Part shown: positions 10,452 to 22,877 of the stretch, one piece after another
Layout: each line of letters begins with the position of its first letter
Position numbering within the stretch: position 1 is the stretch's first letter
From: Augochlora pura
Lineage: Eukaryota; Arthropoda; Insecta; Hymenoptera; Halictidae
Assembly (NCBI RefSeq): GCF_028453695.1
Contig: NC_135781.1
Span: 14,197,640-14,261,639, forward strand
Direction: 5' to 3'
DNA: 64,000 bases
Translations under genes and position numbers: made by a program
Notes under the pieces: model-generated
Seen by the model: the letters and a program-made list of their open reading frames with translations, nothing else
Databases searched by the model: none
Told to the model about the DNA's origin: nothing

Positions 10452-12354
10452 ATAATGACGACAGAACGAAATAACATTCATATTTAACAGGTAGATTACT
10501 AGAAATCTCAATTATGCCTTTACCTTGACAAAGTAAAACAAGTTAATAGGAGTATTTGTTGGGATAAAAATATTATTAACGTTTCCTGAGAGATACGTTC
10601 CTCGTGTTTTAAAAATTTGCGCACAGACGCGCAAAGATCTGATTGCGTTAAGAAGTCTGTGGACTAATCCATCTACGAGTTTTTCCCACGAATTTCAACG
10701 ATTGCTCGAGGAAAATCCAAAAATAATGAAGCGATTTTAAAATGCACGGGTCAACTAAATCGACGTATTTTCTCAAGCGCGCGTAGTCGACTTGCATTTG
10801 AATTGTGTTGGTGGTAGTTGTCCCCCCCGATAATTACGCTGGAATTTTTTAATTCATTAACGTCCGTTTCGCGTAATTTATTACTCGTTATTGTGAACGC
10901 TTAATCGAGGCGTGAGTCATGGCAACTATCAAGCAAAGGAAGATCTAAAATGCGCGCGATCCTCTTTCTGTACGTGCTTCTTTTTTCAGCACGGCTTTTC
11001 GCAGCTGATGCTATTCTTGTGCAAGGTGATAATTTACATTTGTAATACACGTTACTATCTTATCAGTTTTCATGAAAATTGAGTCGCCTTTCTGCTTACA
11101 ATTGCGATCAGCAATTTCAAAGTAAAATGAATTTCTTCACTCGCGCGTAAACACTTTTACGAATATGTCTCGAACGTAATTGTCATTCATTTGTTTTCAC
11201 GAGCAGTCACTCCGGTACAGTTTAGATATTCAGCTATTTATCAGATCACGAAGGAACGCCTGTCACAGAGGCGAATATATCTGTACGAATTGACGTGAAT
11301 ACGATTAGCGACAACTATCTGGATCGATAAGCGAAAAAAAAAGAGACTCGTACAGTTTGTTTGCAAATATATCATTGGACAAGCTCTGCGTGGGTTGAGA
11401 CATGACACCCTGACATAATGACGACACAATATCTGTTTAGCGCGTCGAGTCTGCGGGCAAGGTGCGAAAGAAAATCAATATCACTTTTGCACAGTTCCGA
11501 CGAAGCAAAACTTTTTGACGTGCTTCTCGCATTCGAAAACAACCGGCAGAAGAATTACCAGCATTGAATTTATCATTGAATTACATGTGTTACAAGAGAA
11601 CAGAAAATTGCTCCTACCAATCATTTACGATAAAAAATAATTTCTTTATAGATATAATAGTTAGAATTTTCTGTACCATAATTTCCGTAAGAATATTTCT
11701 TCTTCATACATACTAGTATTAACCTACTGACACACAAATATGTCTCCGTTATGTATTGTTTCTAAGGCTATATATAGTGTTTATTATCGGCAGATATTGT
11801 CACCAATATGTTTATTTAAAATTCATACAAACATCCTTTCTTATGCTTTTACAAACGGCAACATAAAAAATAGATAGCATTTTTGACTAATCACTTTGTT
11901 CTTTTAAACCGGAATAATATCTTGCTATCAATAGCTTGCATGCAAATAAATGGAAATAAATTTTCTTTTCTATTCGAGATATTCTTATGATCGAACAACT
12001 TCGAATCATTGGAACTGTGAAATTAATGGTACGTCAACGATTCGATGCTACATCATTGATAACAGCAGAACAGAATTTCATTTCAGAACTGACAAGTGGT
12101 TAAAGCGCCCGCCTTAATTAGTTTTAATCGCTATTAAAAATTTGCGTCCGCAAAAGGCGAATTTCCCATTTGCCCGGCAGTCGAGCAGATCGCAATCAAT
12201 CTTCGCGAAAGCTAATATTAAAGGTACCGCTGCCGCGCCGCTATCAGCTGATCGAGCTCGCGTAGATGATCGCGTCGCATTCAAACGAGGCCCGATCGAC
12301 TGGCGCGCGGCCTCTTTCGCTCGCGATTTCGCGTGACAGACATGTGCGTAAGCC
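10452..12354. other. Non-coding stretch
   Basis: A CpG-richer patch lies at 10610-10960 and most of the rest is AT-rich. TTAACCTACTGACACAC at 11719 looks like a TTAA-type transposon end, but I found no partner. No gene is supported. Confidence 0.5.
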
Positions 12355-12454
12355 GTAACACGTGACCGGGCACACAATCCCACGCAGCGCATCGAGGAAA
12401 CAACGCAACTGCAGCCGACAGAGACCGGCGAACACGCGACGATCGATCACGCAC
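12355..12454. repeat. GC-rich block related to 9345-9409 (copy 2)
   Basis: It carries the same motif order as copy 1, with extra bases between motifs: ACACGTGAC, GCACACA, CACGCAGCGCA, CAACGCA.CTGCAGCCGACA and the identical 23-bp string at 12432-12454. The surrounding CpG-dense region (about 12120-12690) has several overlapping frames on both strands, none recognisable. Confidence 0.7.
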
Positions 12455-12484
12455 CGATGTAAACGTAAACACGCTGGTTCCACG

Positions 12485-12534
12485 ACGCGATGCAACGCGA
12501 TGCAACGCGATGCGACGGGATGCGACGCGACGCG
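12485..12534. repeat. 10-bp tandem array (ACGCGATGCA)
   Basis: Five consecutive 10-bp units: ACGCGATGCA twice, then ACGCGATGCG, ACGGGATGCG and ACGCGACGCG. The same motif appears in short form at 39873-39891 (TGCAACGCGATGCAACGCGG), and GCGATGCGATGC repeats occur near 50344. The overlapping frames that it opens are repeat translations. Confidence 0.92.
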
Positions 12535-13009
12535 CTTCGTCCTGGCCGATGCTCGTCCACCGGTGCATGCTGCCGCTTCCTGCCACGAATGTCACTCTCC
12601 TCCACGGATGCCGGACATGCCTCGTTTGCAATTATTTCTCTGCTTCCTTGGCGGATGCGGGCCGACCGCAACAGATTCGCCGCGTCAATGCCTTACCTAC
12701 TGATCGCTATCCTAAATCCTGCGCCGACTAATCAATCGGAAAACAATCGATGCACTTTGAGCACAACGATCGTCCAGAACGAGAATATTTTAAACAGCTG
12801 TCTTTTTTTCATTTAGAAGCTATGTTACTGCATTCTTGAACAAAAACGAAGTTGAATTTATTAAACAGAAGGGAGCATTTTGGTTTGGAAGTTTGAAAAA
12901 ATCGGCTTTTCTTGTTTCCTTATTTTCTTATATTATGTGCAGTCAAAAATATAGCTGCAGCGAAGTTTATTTGAATTCGCGAAATTTACGAAGTTGTAGC
13001 CAGAGTTGA
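12535..13009. other. Non-coding stretch
   Basis: CpG-dense to about 12780, then AT-rich. No supported gene. Confidence 0.5.
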
Positions 13010-13191
13010 GTAGTTAGCGATTATTTTGTAATTATTTTTGTAATCGATTACGAAAAGTAATCATGCTGTCTTTAATCGTTTTTAAATTACGAATCGATTA
13101 ATTGTAATATCATGCATTGTGAACATGATTTCACGTTAGTCATGATCGTTAATTATTAATCAGATTACTTTTTGCATGTTTTGCAAAACAT
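13010..13191. mobile_element. Possible decayed transposon rich in GTAATC/GATTAC
   Basis: Several inverted copies of GTAATC/GATTAC cluster here: near 13050 (GTAATCGATTACGAAAAG), near 13095 (AATCGATTAATTG) and at 13162 (GATTACTTTTTGC). A perfect 16-bp palindrome, ATGTTTTGCAAAACAT, follows at 13176-13191. Repeated GTAATCGATTAC motifs are common at ends of small insect DNA elements, but no clean terminal repeats or target duplication can be defined. Confidence 0.35.
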
Positions 13192-14265
13192 CTGTGAGCC
13201 ATTTACTTTAAATATCATTGATTTATTAATACTTACTGAGTATGTTAAAAGATAAAATAAGAAAAGAGTGTATTTTAATTTTTTACAGCTGCAATTAACT
13301 TCAGTATATTTACTGCCCCTATAGGAGATTCTTAAAAACGTTCTAATCTCCAAATATTTAGCATTGGCTGCGATATAGAATTCGTGCCACAAGTTGGTTA
13401 TAAACGTCCAATGGAAAATCGATAGACCGAATATAGACGCTATCGGTGCACGAAATATGTAGATTTTTCACTGTAGCTTTGATCTGAATTTTCGAGAGAG
13501 CTGCGACTATTGCGTTGACTCTTCGGCAGTATTAAATGTAGAGCAGATCTAGCGCTTCGAAAGACTCGAAGTAAATCGAGACCCTCTGCCCTCCGCCAGA
13601 CAAAATATAAACGCGCCATTACTGAATTGGTAGTTCATGTTCATCCTGTAATTGCCACTCTATTACACCTGGGCTGCACGGCGGGGCCGGTAATTGCGAA
13701 ATAGTGAAATTGTTTCGAACCACCCAAGCAGCGGCTTATGCATACTCGATGCTTTAATTAATGATCGAGATACGCAATCTGTGTACCTGCTGTCAGCCGA
13801 TTACTCGATGATAAGGGCAGCAAAAAGATTTTATGCGATGCATTCCGATAAAAAGGACAGAGCTGTATCAACGATTGCTGTTTCAATGTTGTATTCATCC
13901 ATTTGATGTTTAATTGATTGAATTTTATTATCTTGATGTAGAATAAAACTAATGTGAGTCATCTCTATGGAAATATAAATTAAATGAAAATGAGTCGGTT
14001 ACATTAGGGGCGTAATTAGCTCTATATGTATCGAATAAGTAGTAATCAATCTTTTTCAAAGAATTTTGTAAAAGAATTTCACTTTATTTATTTTTATTAC
14101 AAAATATATCTAATTTGATAAATATAAAGTTATATGTACGAAAACGAACAAAAAGCAATTGGTCATCTCACAGTAATAATCTCCACTATTCTATGTTTAT
14201 TAGGTTCATCACAGTGTATTCATATTTATCTTATTCCATTCCTTTCTGTTATAAATGCATAATAT
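13192..14265. other. Non-coding stretch
   Basis: AT-rich with a short GC-richer patch at 13490-13700. No supported gene. Confidence 0.5.
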
Positions 14266-14368
14266 CTATAGCTAAACTTATCTATAACTTATTTACAACT
14301 ACAGCTACATATAACTTAGCTATAACTTATCTAAACTTATCTATAAATAAATATCTACAGCTAAAATT
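14266..14368. repeat. Degenerate short-period tandem repeat (CTATAACTTAT-like)
   Basis: About 100 bp of loosely repeated CTATAACTTAT/CTAAACTTAT/CTACAGCTA motifs with no strict period. It is low-complexity sequence of decayed minisatellite type. Confidence 0.7.
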
Positions 14369-15080
14369 TTCTACTAGCATTTATAGCACACTCAGATAAC
14401 ACGAAGACATCTTACGGGAGTCTTACGGACGTCTTCTAAACGTCATGGAAATTTCTCCTAAACAAAGTTTTTATTTACGGTAGAAAAATAAATACATTTG
14501 TTCAAGTTTACAATTTTACAATGAACCTTACCAAATAATTGTATAGCATTCCACTGGTTATAAATCCTACTATACCAAAAAGAGTGCTAACAGTTTTCGG
14601 CACAAATGAATCCTATTTAGCAGTACTTAGGTGTATTTTCGTGTCGCGAGACCGTGAATTAGAAATCGACCGAAATTGAAGAAGATGCAAGCTAGTCTAA
14701 CAGCGGAAAAAGAATGACACCAGGACAAATTTGCGAGACAGGCATCGAGGAACCGAAAACGAACGTCAGAATCAGAAAGTCACGTTCCGGAGCAGAAGCA
14801 CGAGTTACCGGCCGGTAATTGATAAACGCCGGCCTTTTTATTCCTCCCGCCTATGCAGGAACTCCTCGCGGCAGGAGGCGACGACCAGCCGATGTAATAA
14901 CGCCGGGGGGACGCGATGGTGCACCGAGTGCACACGCAGCGTCTGCCATATTGATTGGCTTGCTCAGTATTACGTAATGTCATTAACACGTCGCTTACAC
15001 ATGCGCTTAACTTCCCCGTTCCCCTCTGCCGGTTCCGAGTCGACGTTCCCACCGTGTTCTCTCTCGCTCTGTGCCGTTCT
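14369..15080. other. Non-coding stretch
   Basis: AT-rich to about 14640, then increasingly CpG-rich. Overlapping open frames on both strands from 14731 onward have arginine/serine-rich compositions typical of GC-rich non-coding DNA. Confidence 0.5.
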
Positions 15081-15206
15081 CTCGCACTCTCGCACTCTCG
15101 CACTCTCTCTGTTTCTCTCTTTGGGTTCGCGGAACGGGACTAGTTGAACGAAGACTGAAAATCGCGGGCGAGCCGGAGCCGGGGCCGGAGCCGGAGCCGG
15201 AGCCGA
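15081..15206. repeat. 8-bp and 6-bp tandem arrays in a CpG-rich block
   Basis: CTCGCACT-type units repeat three times at 15081-15108. GAGCCG/GGGCCG hexamers repeat at 15170-15206. The hexamer array makes glutamate-proline or glycine-serine readings on opposite strands, which explains long but meaningless open frames at 14970-15540. Confidence 0.9.
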
Positions 15207-18200
15207 GGGGGGAAAGAATAAACAGAGGCGAGCAGCGGCGCGGCGTATCGCGGTCGCATAAACCATCGCGAAATAATGCATATGACGAGTGCAGGGCGCC
15301 CTGCAACGGCGGATCGCGTACGCATGGCTGCCCATTGCTTCGCCACCCCTGCACCACCCTCGGATTCCTCGAAAACTGCACGCGGACCGATTCGTCGTTG
15401 CGTGGCCGATCAAACGAACACGTGACATCGGTTTGTCGTCGACAGCCGCAGCAATGGCGAACTCCGGGACCCGACGCACGAGACCTGTGCAACAAGGATA
15501 ATTTACCGTGAATATCGGAGTATTCGTGGGCCCGATCAACGCCGTCGCCGGATTATAAATTTCGCTGAAAGGTACACGCGCCGTGGCTAATGCGGCGCTC
15601 TTCGACCCGCTGTGAATCAGTTCGAGGTTTAATGGGGTCGCATGGTGGCAGGTGTGGGTGAAATGGAAATGGTTACTTTCTTTGCAAATTTTTCATTTTC
15701 ATTTAGCGGAAGTGCACCGTGAATTTTGACGATCTTGTGTACAGTACATATAGCGATTAATAAAGATATCATTGTGCAATGCAGTCAAATTTGTTTGAGT
15801 TACTTGCAAGTGAAATTCAGCACGGGGCTTAAATTCTTGTGATACTTTCAGAGTTTCGTATGTCCTCGACACATTTTTGTTGCAAATGCATAATCCGCAT
15901 TTGAGTACAAGCGATACTGGTTTTAGAAATGCCGCAATTATATTTCCAATTATATTAATTCAATATGGATTGGTAGTTTGCGCATTACTTTTTCATTTAG
16001 TATCATCTGAAGCTATTTATAACGTATAATGTATTTTCTGAAATTTGTATCTATTGGAAATTTATATTAAGCAAAATGGAGCCTTCGATCTTAATATAGA
16101 GTCGTCGGAATAATTTTAGTCTTCAAAGTCTATAATACAACGGGTATGAAATTTCTCAAGTGCGATATCAATTTAATGACGACAAGTCTCTAATTTTAAT
16201 GTAAAATACATTTCAGTAATTGTTTCGAAGAAATTTATTCATTTCGATGCGTTAAGCTTTGTTACGACGCCGTTTCGATCGTTCTGCACATGATCGCATA
16301 AATACATGAAGCCTGGTGCGTGGGCGCCCTGTTATAAGATTGTTGCTCGAATAGTCGTATATACCGATCGAAATGAGCAAATAGATATTCATAGACGCAG
16401 GTTCATAGACATAGTTGCTCTAATAGCATCTCGTTCATTCCATGCTGACGCCTGAACATCGCGGCACTAAATTGTACGCCTCTCAGAATGAAGAATCTGT
16501 CATCCAGTTTCAGTAAAAGACGGTTGAAGTGTGTAATTTAATGATCGTATGATTCCTATCGTGCATCTCTTGTTCCGTCTACTTAAATTCAAGCTCGTGA
16601 CAGCGCGTTTACGTAATTATACACACGCTTCATAATACATGTTAAGAGAAGACGCGCGCGTTTGAAAATAACCTGGCGTTATTTATTTTTAGCGGTAAAT
16701 ACTCCGGGTCACGATGTTATTCAACGTCTGAATACACAATGCTTATAATGTCGCGGCTTACTGTGCGCCAGCACGTGCGCAGCCTATTCCAACATATTTA
16801 AGAGACTCGGAGAGACACGCTGAGGTGAACGGTATCGAAGGTTAACCGTCGACAAATCTTTGCCGCTAAACGTCTTTATAAATAAGATCACAATCGCGAT
16901 TTCTCTTTCCGTTCTGGCTCGGAGAAACGTGTCCTGTGAGAAAGTCGATCGACATGTGATCGACTGAGAACAAAAAAATCCGAGTAACAAGATCGGTGTC
17001 GGGTATCGTTGCACGACGAAGTCGTTCATGGTTGATGCATACCCGTTCGACGGTATGCGATCTACGATTTTTGCCCGCGGTTCCTTACGAAACTCTCGAC
17101 GTAATTCAGCGATTCCGCTCACCGAAACAAATATCTCGTTCTCTTGAAAGTAAATAATATTGGACAACGTTACGTGTAGTTTCATGTTAGTTAGGAGTAC
17201 GTATAGTTTCGATTGCGTGATTCAATTCGAAAAATTAGAAGGTGTTTCAACATAACATTTCTATTTTATAATTACTGGCATTACCGCGATGCTTTCGTGA
17301 GTTTCTCTATTCCAGCACGTCTTATCATAGAAATTTTGCAAAATCTAAATGGGTTCGCTCCCGCAATTTTTATAAACCTGCCACTTACTTTTAGTGACTT
17401 AGTAACACCGTATAAATTAACTTCGAGTCGTGAAAATAACGTTGCGTTCACAATGAAGAAAATAAAGAATTTATTATACAACATTTCTATGCACAAGTAA
17501 CTAGGAAAGAAGATTGTTTCTTCACGTTGTAGATAAACATGAAATTTCGATTTCAAAACCAGATTTAGTATGTGATTAGAAAGTAACATTGTAGTCTATA
17601 GATTAGTATTGTTAATCGAACCTTGACGGTTAATTTAATGAAGGATGAGCAAATATGTAATTGATGTATACGAGCAGGTTGTTTGAAAATAAAGCGCAGA
17701 AATAATTGAAAGGGAAGAATTACCGCGAAGACGGACACGTGTCTTCTGGGATCATCATTTTTCGAGAATGTAAGGGGTCCGGCGACACTGTATTTACATA
17801 TAATCCGGCATGAAATTCTGTTGCGGTCTCGGCCCCGTAGTCTCTTGCCAGCCACAGCCATCATGCGGCTTTAGCAAAGTTGCGGGTGACTACGTGGGCG
17901 GCAGATATTTTTGGACGCTTTCATGAACCGCAGGTCAGAAATTTATGTGGACGGTCAGGAATGCGCTAGCGGAAGAACCAGGCCGAAGAAGAATCGTTCG
18001 CCTAAGGAGTAAGAAACGCGTAAACCAGATGGAATGGAAATTTTCCTCGACGAATGTACAGAACACACGGGAGGACACGTGAGAGATCGCTACTCATCCG
18101 ATGTTATCCAGTTGGTATTCGAGATCCCGGGGCCCTCGCTCTTCCCTCCCGTTTTCTTCGCCTTCTCGTTTCCCCTGCTTCATCGCGCGCCTTCGTCTTG

Positions 18201-18506
18201 CTCCTTTGGCTTTTCATCTGTCAAACTAAGAAGATTACTCAACAAGTGGCGACCAAATCCTCTGCGGTCGCCAGCCGTTATGGTTTTAACGCCAAACTCG
18301 AGTCGGTTTTGCCCCGGATATCATAAATCGATTTCCTCAATCTTATTCGATCGAATGTTCGAACTAAAACATAGAATTTAATAGATTTAACTTAAATTGA
18401 AGGTCTCCTAACTGAAATTCGCAACACCAGCGGTTAAATGTTCACATGCAACAACCCCGTGTTCGAGTTCAAACGGATTATGGATATAAACATTTTGAAT
18501 TAAAAT
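15207..18506. other. Long non-coding stretch
   Basis: CpG-rich to about 15660, then mostly AT-rich or mixed. Frames at 16784-17185 (-) and 18034-18381 (+) are unrecognised and lack flanking splice or start context I could trust. No RNA gene or element was seen. Confidence 0.5.
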
Positions 18507-18556
18507 TTTATTATTATTATTATTATCATTGTTATTATTATTATTACCATTATTAT
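18507..18556. repeat. (TTA)n microsatellite
   Basis: An interrupted TTA/ATT trinucleotide array of about 50 bp. Confidence 0.93.
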
Positions 18557-19042
18557 AGCTATTATCTTATCGTATATTTTCATAGCAACATAAACAAACG
18601 ACAGGTGGCATCAAGTGACAAACTGACTCTAACTCATTAATGACGTCATCTAATAGGTGATTAAATAATCTAATAGATCAACTCCAAATGTGTAGTATTA
18701 ATTTTAAGCAGCACTATTTAGTAGATTTTATTATAAAAGAAATTTTGTTTAATCCATTTGCTTTATACAATCTGTTTAATGTCATTTAGTTGAATCTATA
18801 TTTTATATATTTATATACTTCTATAATGTGGTATACATAATATATATTTAGGTATTTTTCCTATAGTTAATACTTATTTTGCAATACACTACAGAAATTA
18901 CATAATTTCCTATATAGACTGTTACGGTGTTATAGTACTCACCGAGAGGAGAAAATAACGTCTAATCAACGTTAGTACAAAAATCAATTCTTTCGAGGGA
19001 AAATCGATTTTGAGTACCTAAGAACAAAAACGTAAATATCGC
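18557..19042. other. AT-rich non-coding, scattered CTAATAGAT motifs
   Basis: A perfect CRE-like TGACGTCA lies at 18641-18648. Isolated motifs related to the downstream minisatellite (CATCTAATAGGTG at 18647, ATCTAATAGATC near 18668, TTAGTAGATTTTATT near 18718) suggest that the array was once longer. Confidence 0.45.
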
Positions 19043-19232
19043 CATCTAATAAATTTAATTCAAAACCGTTAATCCCAAACAACATCATCTAGTAGATTCC
19101 ATTCAAGACGAAGACCGTCAAACTCAACAGCGGCATCTGATAGATTTAACTGAAAACGTGGACCGTCAAACTTAAACAAGACGATCTAATAGATTCAATT
19201 GGAAACGTAGACAGTCAAGTTTTCTCGAACAG
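19043..19232. repeat. Degenerate minisatellite, unit about 48 bp
   Basis: Four units start at 19043, 19086, 19134 and 19183 (spacings 43, 48, 49). The consensus opens CATCTRRTAGATTYAATT and continues into AAAACGTRGACCGTCAAA. The units have diverged and the array carries no long open frame. Confidence 0.8.
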
Positions 19233-19450
19233 TAACACATTAGAAGTTTCGGTGAGGACGAAATGAATTCTTGAAAGTATTACTTCAGATGGAAGATGCT
19301 TACTTCAAATTGAACACGTATCTTCTTAGCGATGCAAACTGTCTTGCACGCGACAGGGCTTTTACACGCCGTTTCGAATCGAGCTAGACAAGCATGCAAT
19401 CTCAAAGTCGCAAAATTCCGCACAAACTACTGCCCTACACGTCTTTTGCA

Positions 19451-19546
19451 TCAGAGGTGGTCTATGCTATCTTTCTTAAGTTTGGCTTGATTCGCGATGG
19501 GTCTCTTGAATCCGAAGTGGTCTCTATTGGCTTTCTTGAGTTCGAA
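19451..19546. repeat. 60-bp tandem repeat, two units
   Basis: Segments at 19451-19486 and 19511-19546 match at 25 of 36 positions, exactly 60 bp apart, so the plus frame across them also repeats every 20 residues (SEVVYAIFLKF / SEVVSIGFLEF). The protein is unknown. I regard it as a minisatellite, with a small chance that it is a coding repeat. Confidence 0.6.
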
Positions 19547-22499
19547 ACTGCAGCGGAAGTCTTGGGTTTAAAGCCGACAGTGTTAAGTATCTTCCCAGGA
19601 CTTTGACACTTGCCGAAGGTCTAAATTCATTTCTCGTTTTGAAATACGAAATGCTCGAGGTCCTTATTCCCAGGTTCGGTATAACTATACTCTGTTACAC
19701 TCGACATGCTGGTTGCACCTCGTGGACGACGAGACAAATGGAAAAGTTATTTCCGGTTTACGGAGTGGCACGGTGTTTTGTAACTTTTATCGTGAACATT
19801 GTAGATTATCAAGCACAGTAACGATCCGCGCCGCTGGCATAGAGCAAACTAGGCTGCATTATCGGTCTTATAGACTTGGATATAGATAGGGAATGCCGCC
19901 AGCGCGCCAAGAAACTGAAGATACCGGTACAAAAGGTTGTTAGAGTTGCGCTCTTGAAACAAATTTCTCTTTCTCTCGTATTATTCCCTTCTTTTTCCAC
20001 CCGTTCGACTTCGACTCTTTTCTTTCTGTCGGACCCGTGGTTCCACAACATCCCCCCCACCCCTCCTCGCCGACTTCTACACCGCTTTCTAGCTCCGGAG
20101 CTTCTCATCTTCTTATTGTCTCTTTCCTTTTGCCTTCTTTTTTGCCTTCCTTCTTAGGCTCTTCGTCTTATTTCCCTTTGTCTCTCTGGGCGACTAAACA
20201 CCCTCCGGTCCCTCGAGGCCCACGGCCAGCCGAGACCCTGTAGATCTTTTTGCCACGGGACTTTTTCCGGTACAGTCGCCGGCAAAACGTTGTTCTGCGA
20301 CTGCGAATTCCGAGTGTTGAATGATACGCTAGCGGTCAGTTGTCTCGCGACTCAACGCTTCTCGCGCGGGCTACGATCCAATGCTGGTTCGCGGGCTAGA
20401 TTTTTAATGAGTCGTGAAATGATAGCCATTACTTCGTGCCAAAGCGAGGGTGGCGAATATTAAAGAGCGGAGTTTATGCATTCGCGAAGAAGTTATAGGT
20501 GAAATTTCGAATAGTTCAGAGAACTAGAAATGTTTGTTTATGGCTCACCCGAATTATTATGGATCGGCGACGTAAGGCGAAAAGGTTAACGAACGTTGTT
20601 ACAGGTTATGACAACGATTCATGGGATCGTTTCGGAAATCATGTGCACAACATTGGATCCCGGTTCTCTTTACTGTTACTTGTATGTATTAGATCTATGA
20701 CTTATAAGACGTCCATGAGACTCGCCTTAACGAATACATCTATTCAAAGAATTTAACAGTAGAAAACTTTCTCTTTCACAGAATTTAGAATCCATGCTTA
20801 TCAATTCTGAGATTTTTAAAATGAAAAAATTGAGATAATGTTTAAACGAAGTCCTTCACTTTCTCAAGAACTAAATGGTCAATTATGTAATAATTAGTTG
20901 TTTTGACATTTCTTATCATTACTATTATTACTATATTTTATCACTCTAAGGTTGTCTGATGTATTTAAAAAATGTATCCACAATAATTAATTTATTAAAT
21001 CTTATCATTTCATATAATAAATCATAAAATATATTATTAGTTTAGATAATATATTATTAATAATAATATATTATTAGAAGTTTACGTTGTATATAAATTC
21101 ACGCTCTGTCTAGTTTTACCTGGAAAACAGTTTCCTTGGAATCCCATGGTCTTCAATTATATGTGTAATTAGCTTTAAAATAATAATAGTTCCTATAACC
21201 AGCTATAATACCTTGCTCATGAGATATCATGCTACTCGAGTGCCTCGTGAGATATTCTGTTATTTTTGTTCTATCCGAATCCCTTATTAATACTCGAGTA
21301 GTGAGGTGAAGGTATTACCTCCAGTGTACTATGTATCCGTTCAAGGATCTTAAGATCTTTGCTACTTCCCTGTTTTGACGAACGCTGCGCTTAATCTTAT
21401 TCTAGTAGCACTCGAAATTATGCGCGGATGGTGCACTCGGTATTGCAATTGGAACGCCACGCCGACATTGCGCAATAATGAAATACCGCGTGAAGGTGTA
21501 AGCACGCGCGTTCACACAGGAGAAGCGTGCACCGAGATTAAAAAGCCCAGATACCGCGCAAATTATAATGTTCAGCGGCGACATTTATGAGAAGGGATTC
21601 GGACGCCGAAAGCCGCGGCTTTATTAAAATTCCAGTTCCTCGTGCGTAGGAGCAACATCTGGCCGGAACCATGGGTTTTTCCGTATCAAAGTTTCGGGCC
21701 TCGATTCCACTAGCATCCCCGCTCGAAATTTCCCTCGATTAGGTCAACGAACGGATCAAATATCATGCGTACATTCCATATGAGATAATAACGAAGAAAG
21801 ATTTAATTCAGTCTTTCAATCCAAGATGTCGACGAGATGGATCAAGTTTGAAAATACGGTTCCATGGAAATGTGTTGTTGAATATAAAAGAAATAATTCA
21901 ATGAATATTGATCACTCTTGGATTTTGTGTAGGAGAAAATCGTAGAGCATTGTCCTCGGTCAGAATAAATGGCGTACGCAAAGATCTGCTGTTCAAATTG
22001 CACTTTTAATGAAAACTAAAATACATTTGTAAATATTATGATGCATTTAATATATGGAGGCCAAGACGAAATAAAACGACCAAATCAAAAAATATAAATT
22101 ATTATGATGCAGGAACTGTATGTAGTGTCTTTGCGATATATTTTAAGCAGACGCATTTCACGAACTGGTCAATCGTACCTCTCTAGAAATTAAATTCGAT
22201 CAGAATGGGTGGTTAAACCAGATTTTTTCGAAGACCGAATCCTCGGATGAAAGAATTTTCTTTCACACTTTTCTATTGCATTTCCATAGGAAATTTCAGT
22301 TATATTCCAATGTATCAAATCCGAAGCTCTCGTTGAAAAGCAGTTTCGTCAAATCGACGGTTCGCGTCTGAGGATACCGTTTCAAGGTGAGTGGGTTGAA
22401 GTACGCGATAGGTCAAGTCCTGGCAGCGTGACAACGAGCACGGCTCACCTTCCTCGCGGCAGCGATAGCGATTGATAGGTGCGTTGCTGTTCCTCCTTC
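19547..22499. other. Long non-coding stretch up to the assembly gap
   Basis: A pyrimidine-rich patch lies at 19960-20170. A mixed CpG-rich stretch follows to 20480, then AT-rich low-complexity DNA (TTATTA/ATATTA palindromic runs at 20980-21080). No supported gene. Confidence 0.5.
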
Positions 22500-22599
22500 N
22501 NNNNNNNNNNNNNNNNNNNNNNNNNNNNNNNNNNNNNNNNNNNNNNNNNNNNNNNNNNNNNNNNNNNNNNNNNNNNNNNNNNNNNNNNNNNNNNNNNNN
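22500..22599. other. Assembly gap (100 N)
   Basis: Exactly 100 undetermined bases, the usual placeholder for a gap of unknown size. Features crossing it cannot be read. Confidence 0.99.
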
Positions 22600-22632
22600 C
22601 TATTTTGTGAAATGCAAGCGTCAACGTGTTAA
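22600..22632 (-). mobile_element. Right end of a TTAA-type element entering the gap
   Basis: Read inward from TTAA at 22629-22632 the sequence is TTAACACGTTGACGCTTG, resembling the other TTAACACGTT ends here. The other end would lie inside or beyond the 100-N gap. Confidence 0.45.
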
Positions 22633-22877
22633 TCCACTGAGTAAACTAGGAAGCCATTATTGTCTTGATTGCTCATAAAATGCGTTTAAAATTGAAACGT
22701 CTAATCAAGGGTATAAAATTTCATTTAATTCCAGCCTCTAACTGTACATACATGCATAAGAATATAAATTTGCATAAGCATCCGTCCTTTAATCATGGGT
22801 ATAATGCATGATATAGCTGGGAATTTCAGTGTCTGCATATGATACAACGATGAAGAAAAAATTCCACTGACATTCCT

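Noticed and set aside
14970..15539. 189-codon minus-strand frame
   Set aside because: It is driven by the GAGCCG hexamer array and a CGCACTCT array, and open frames occur on the opposite strand too.
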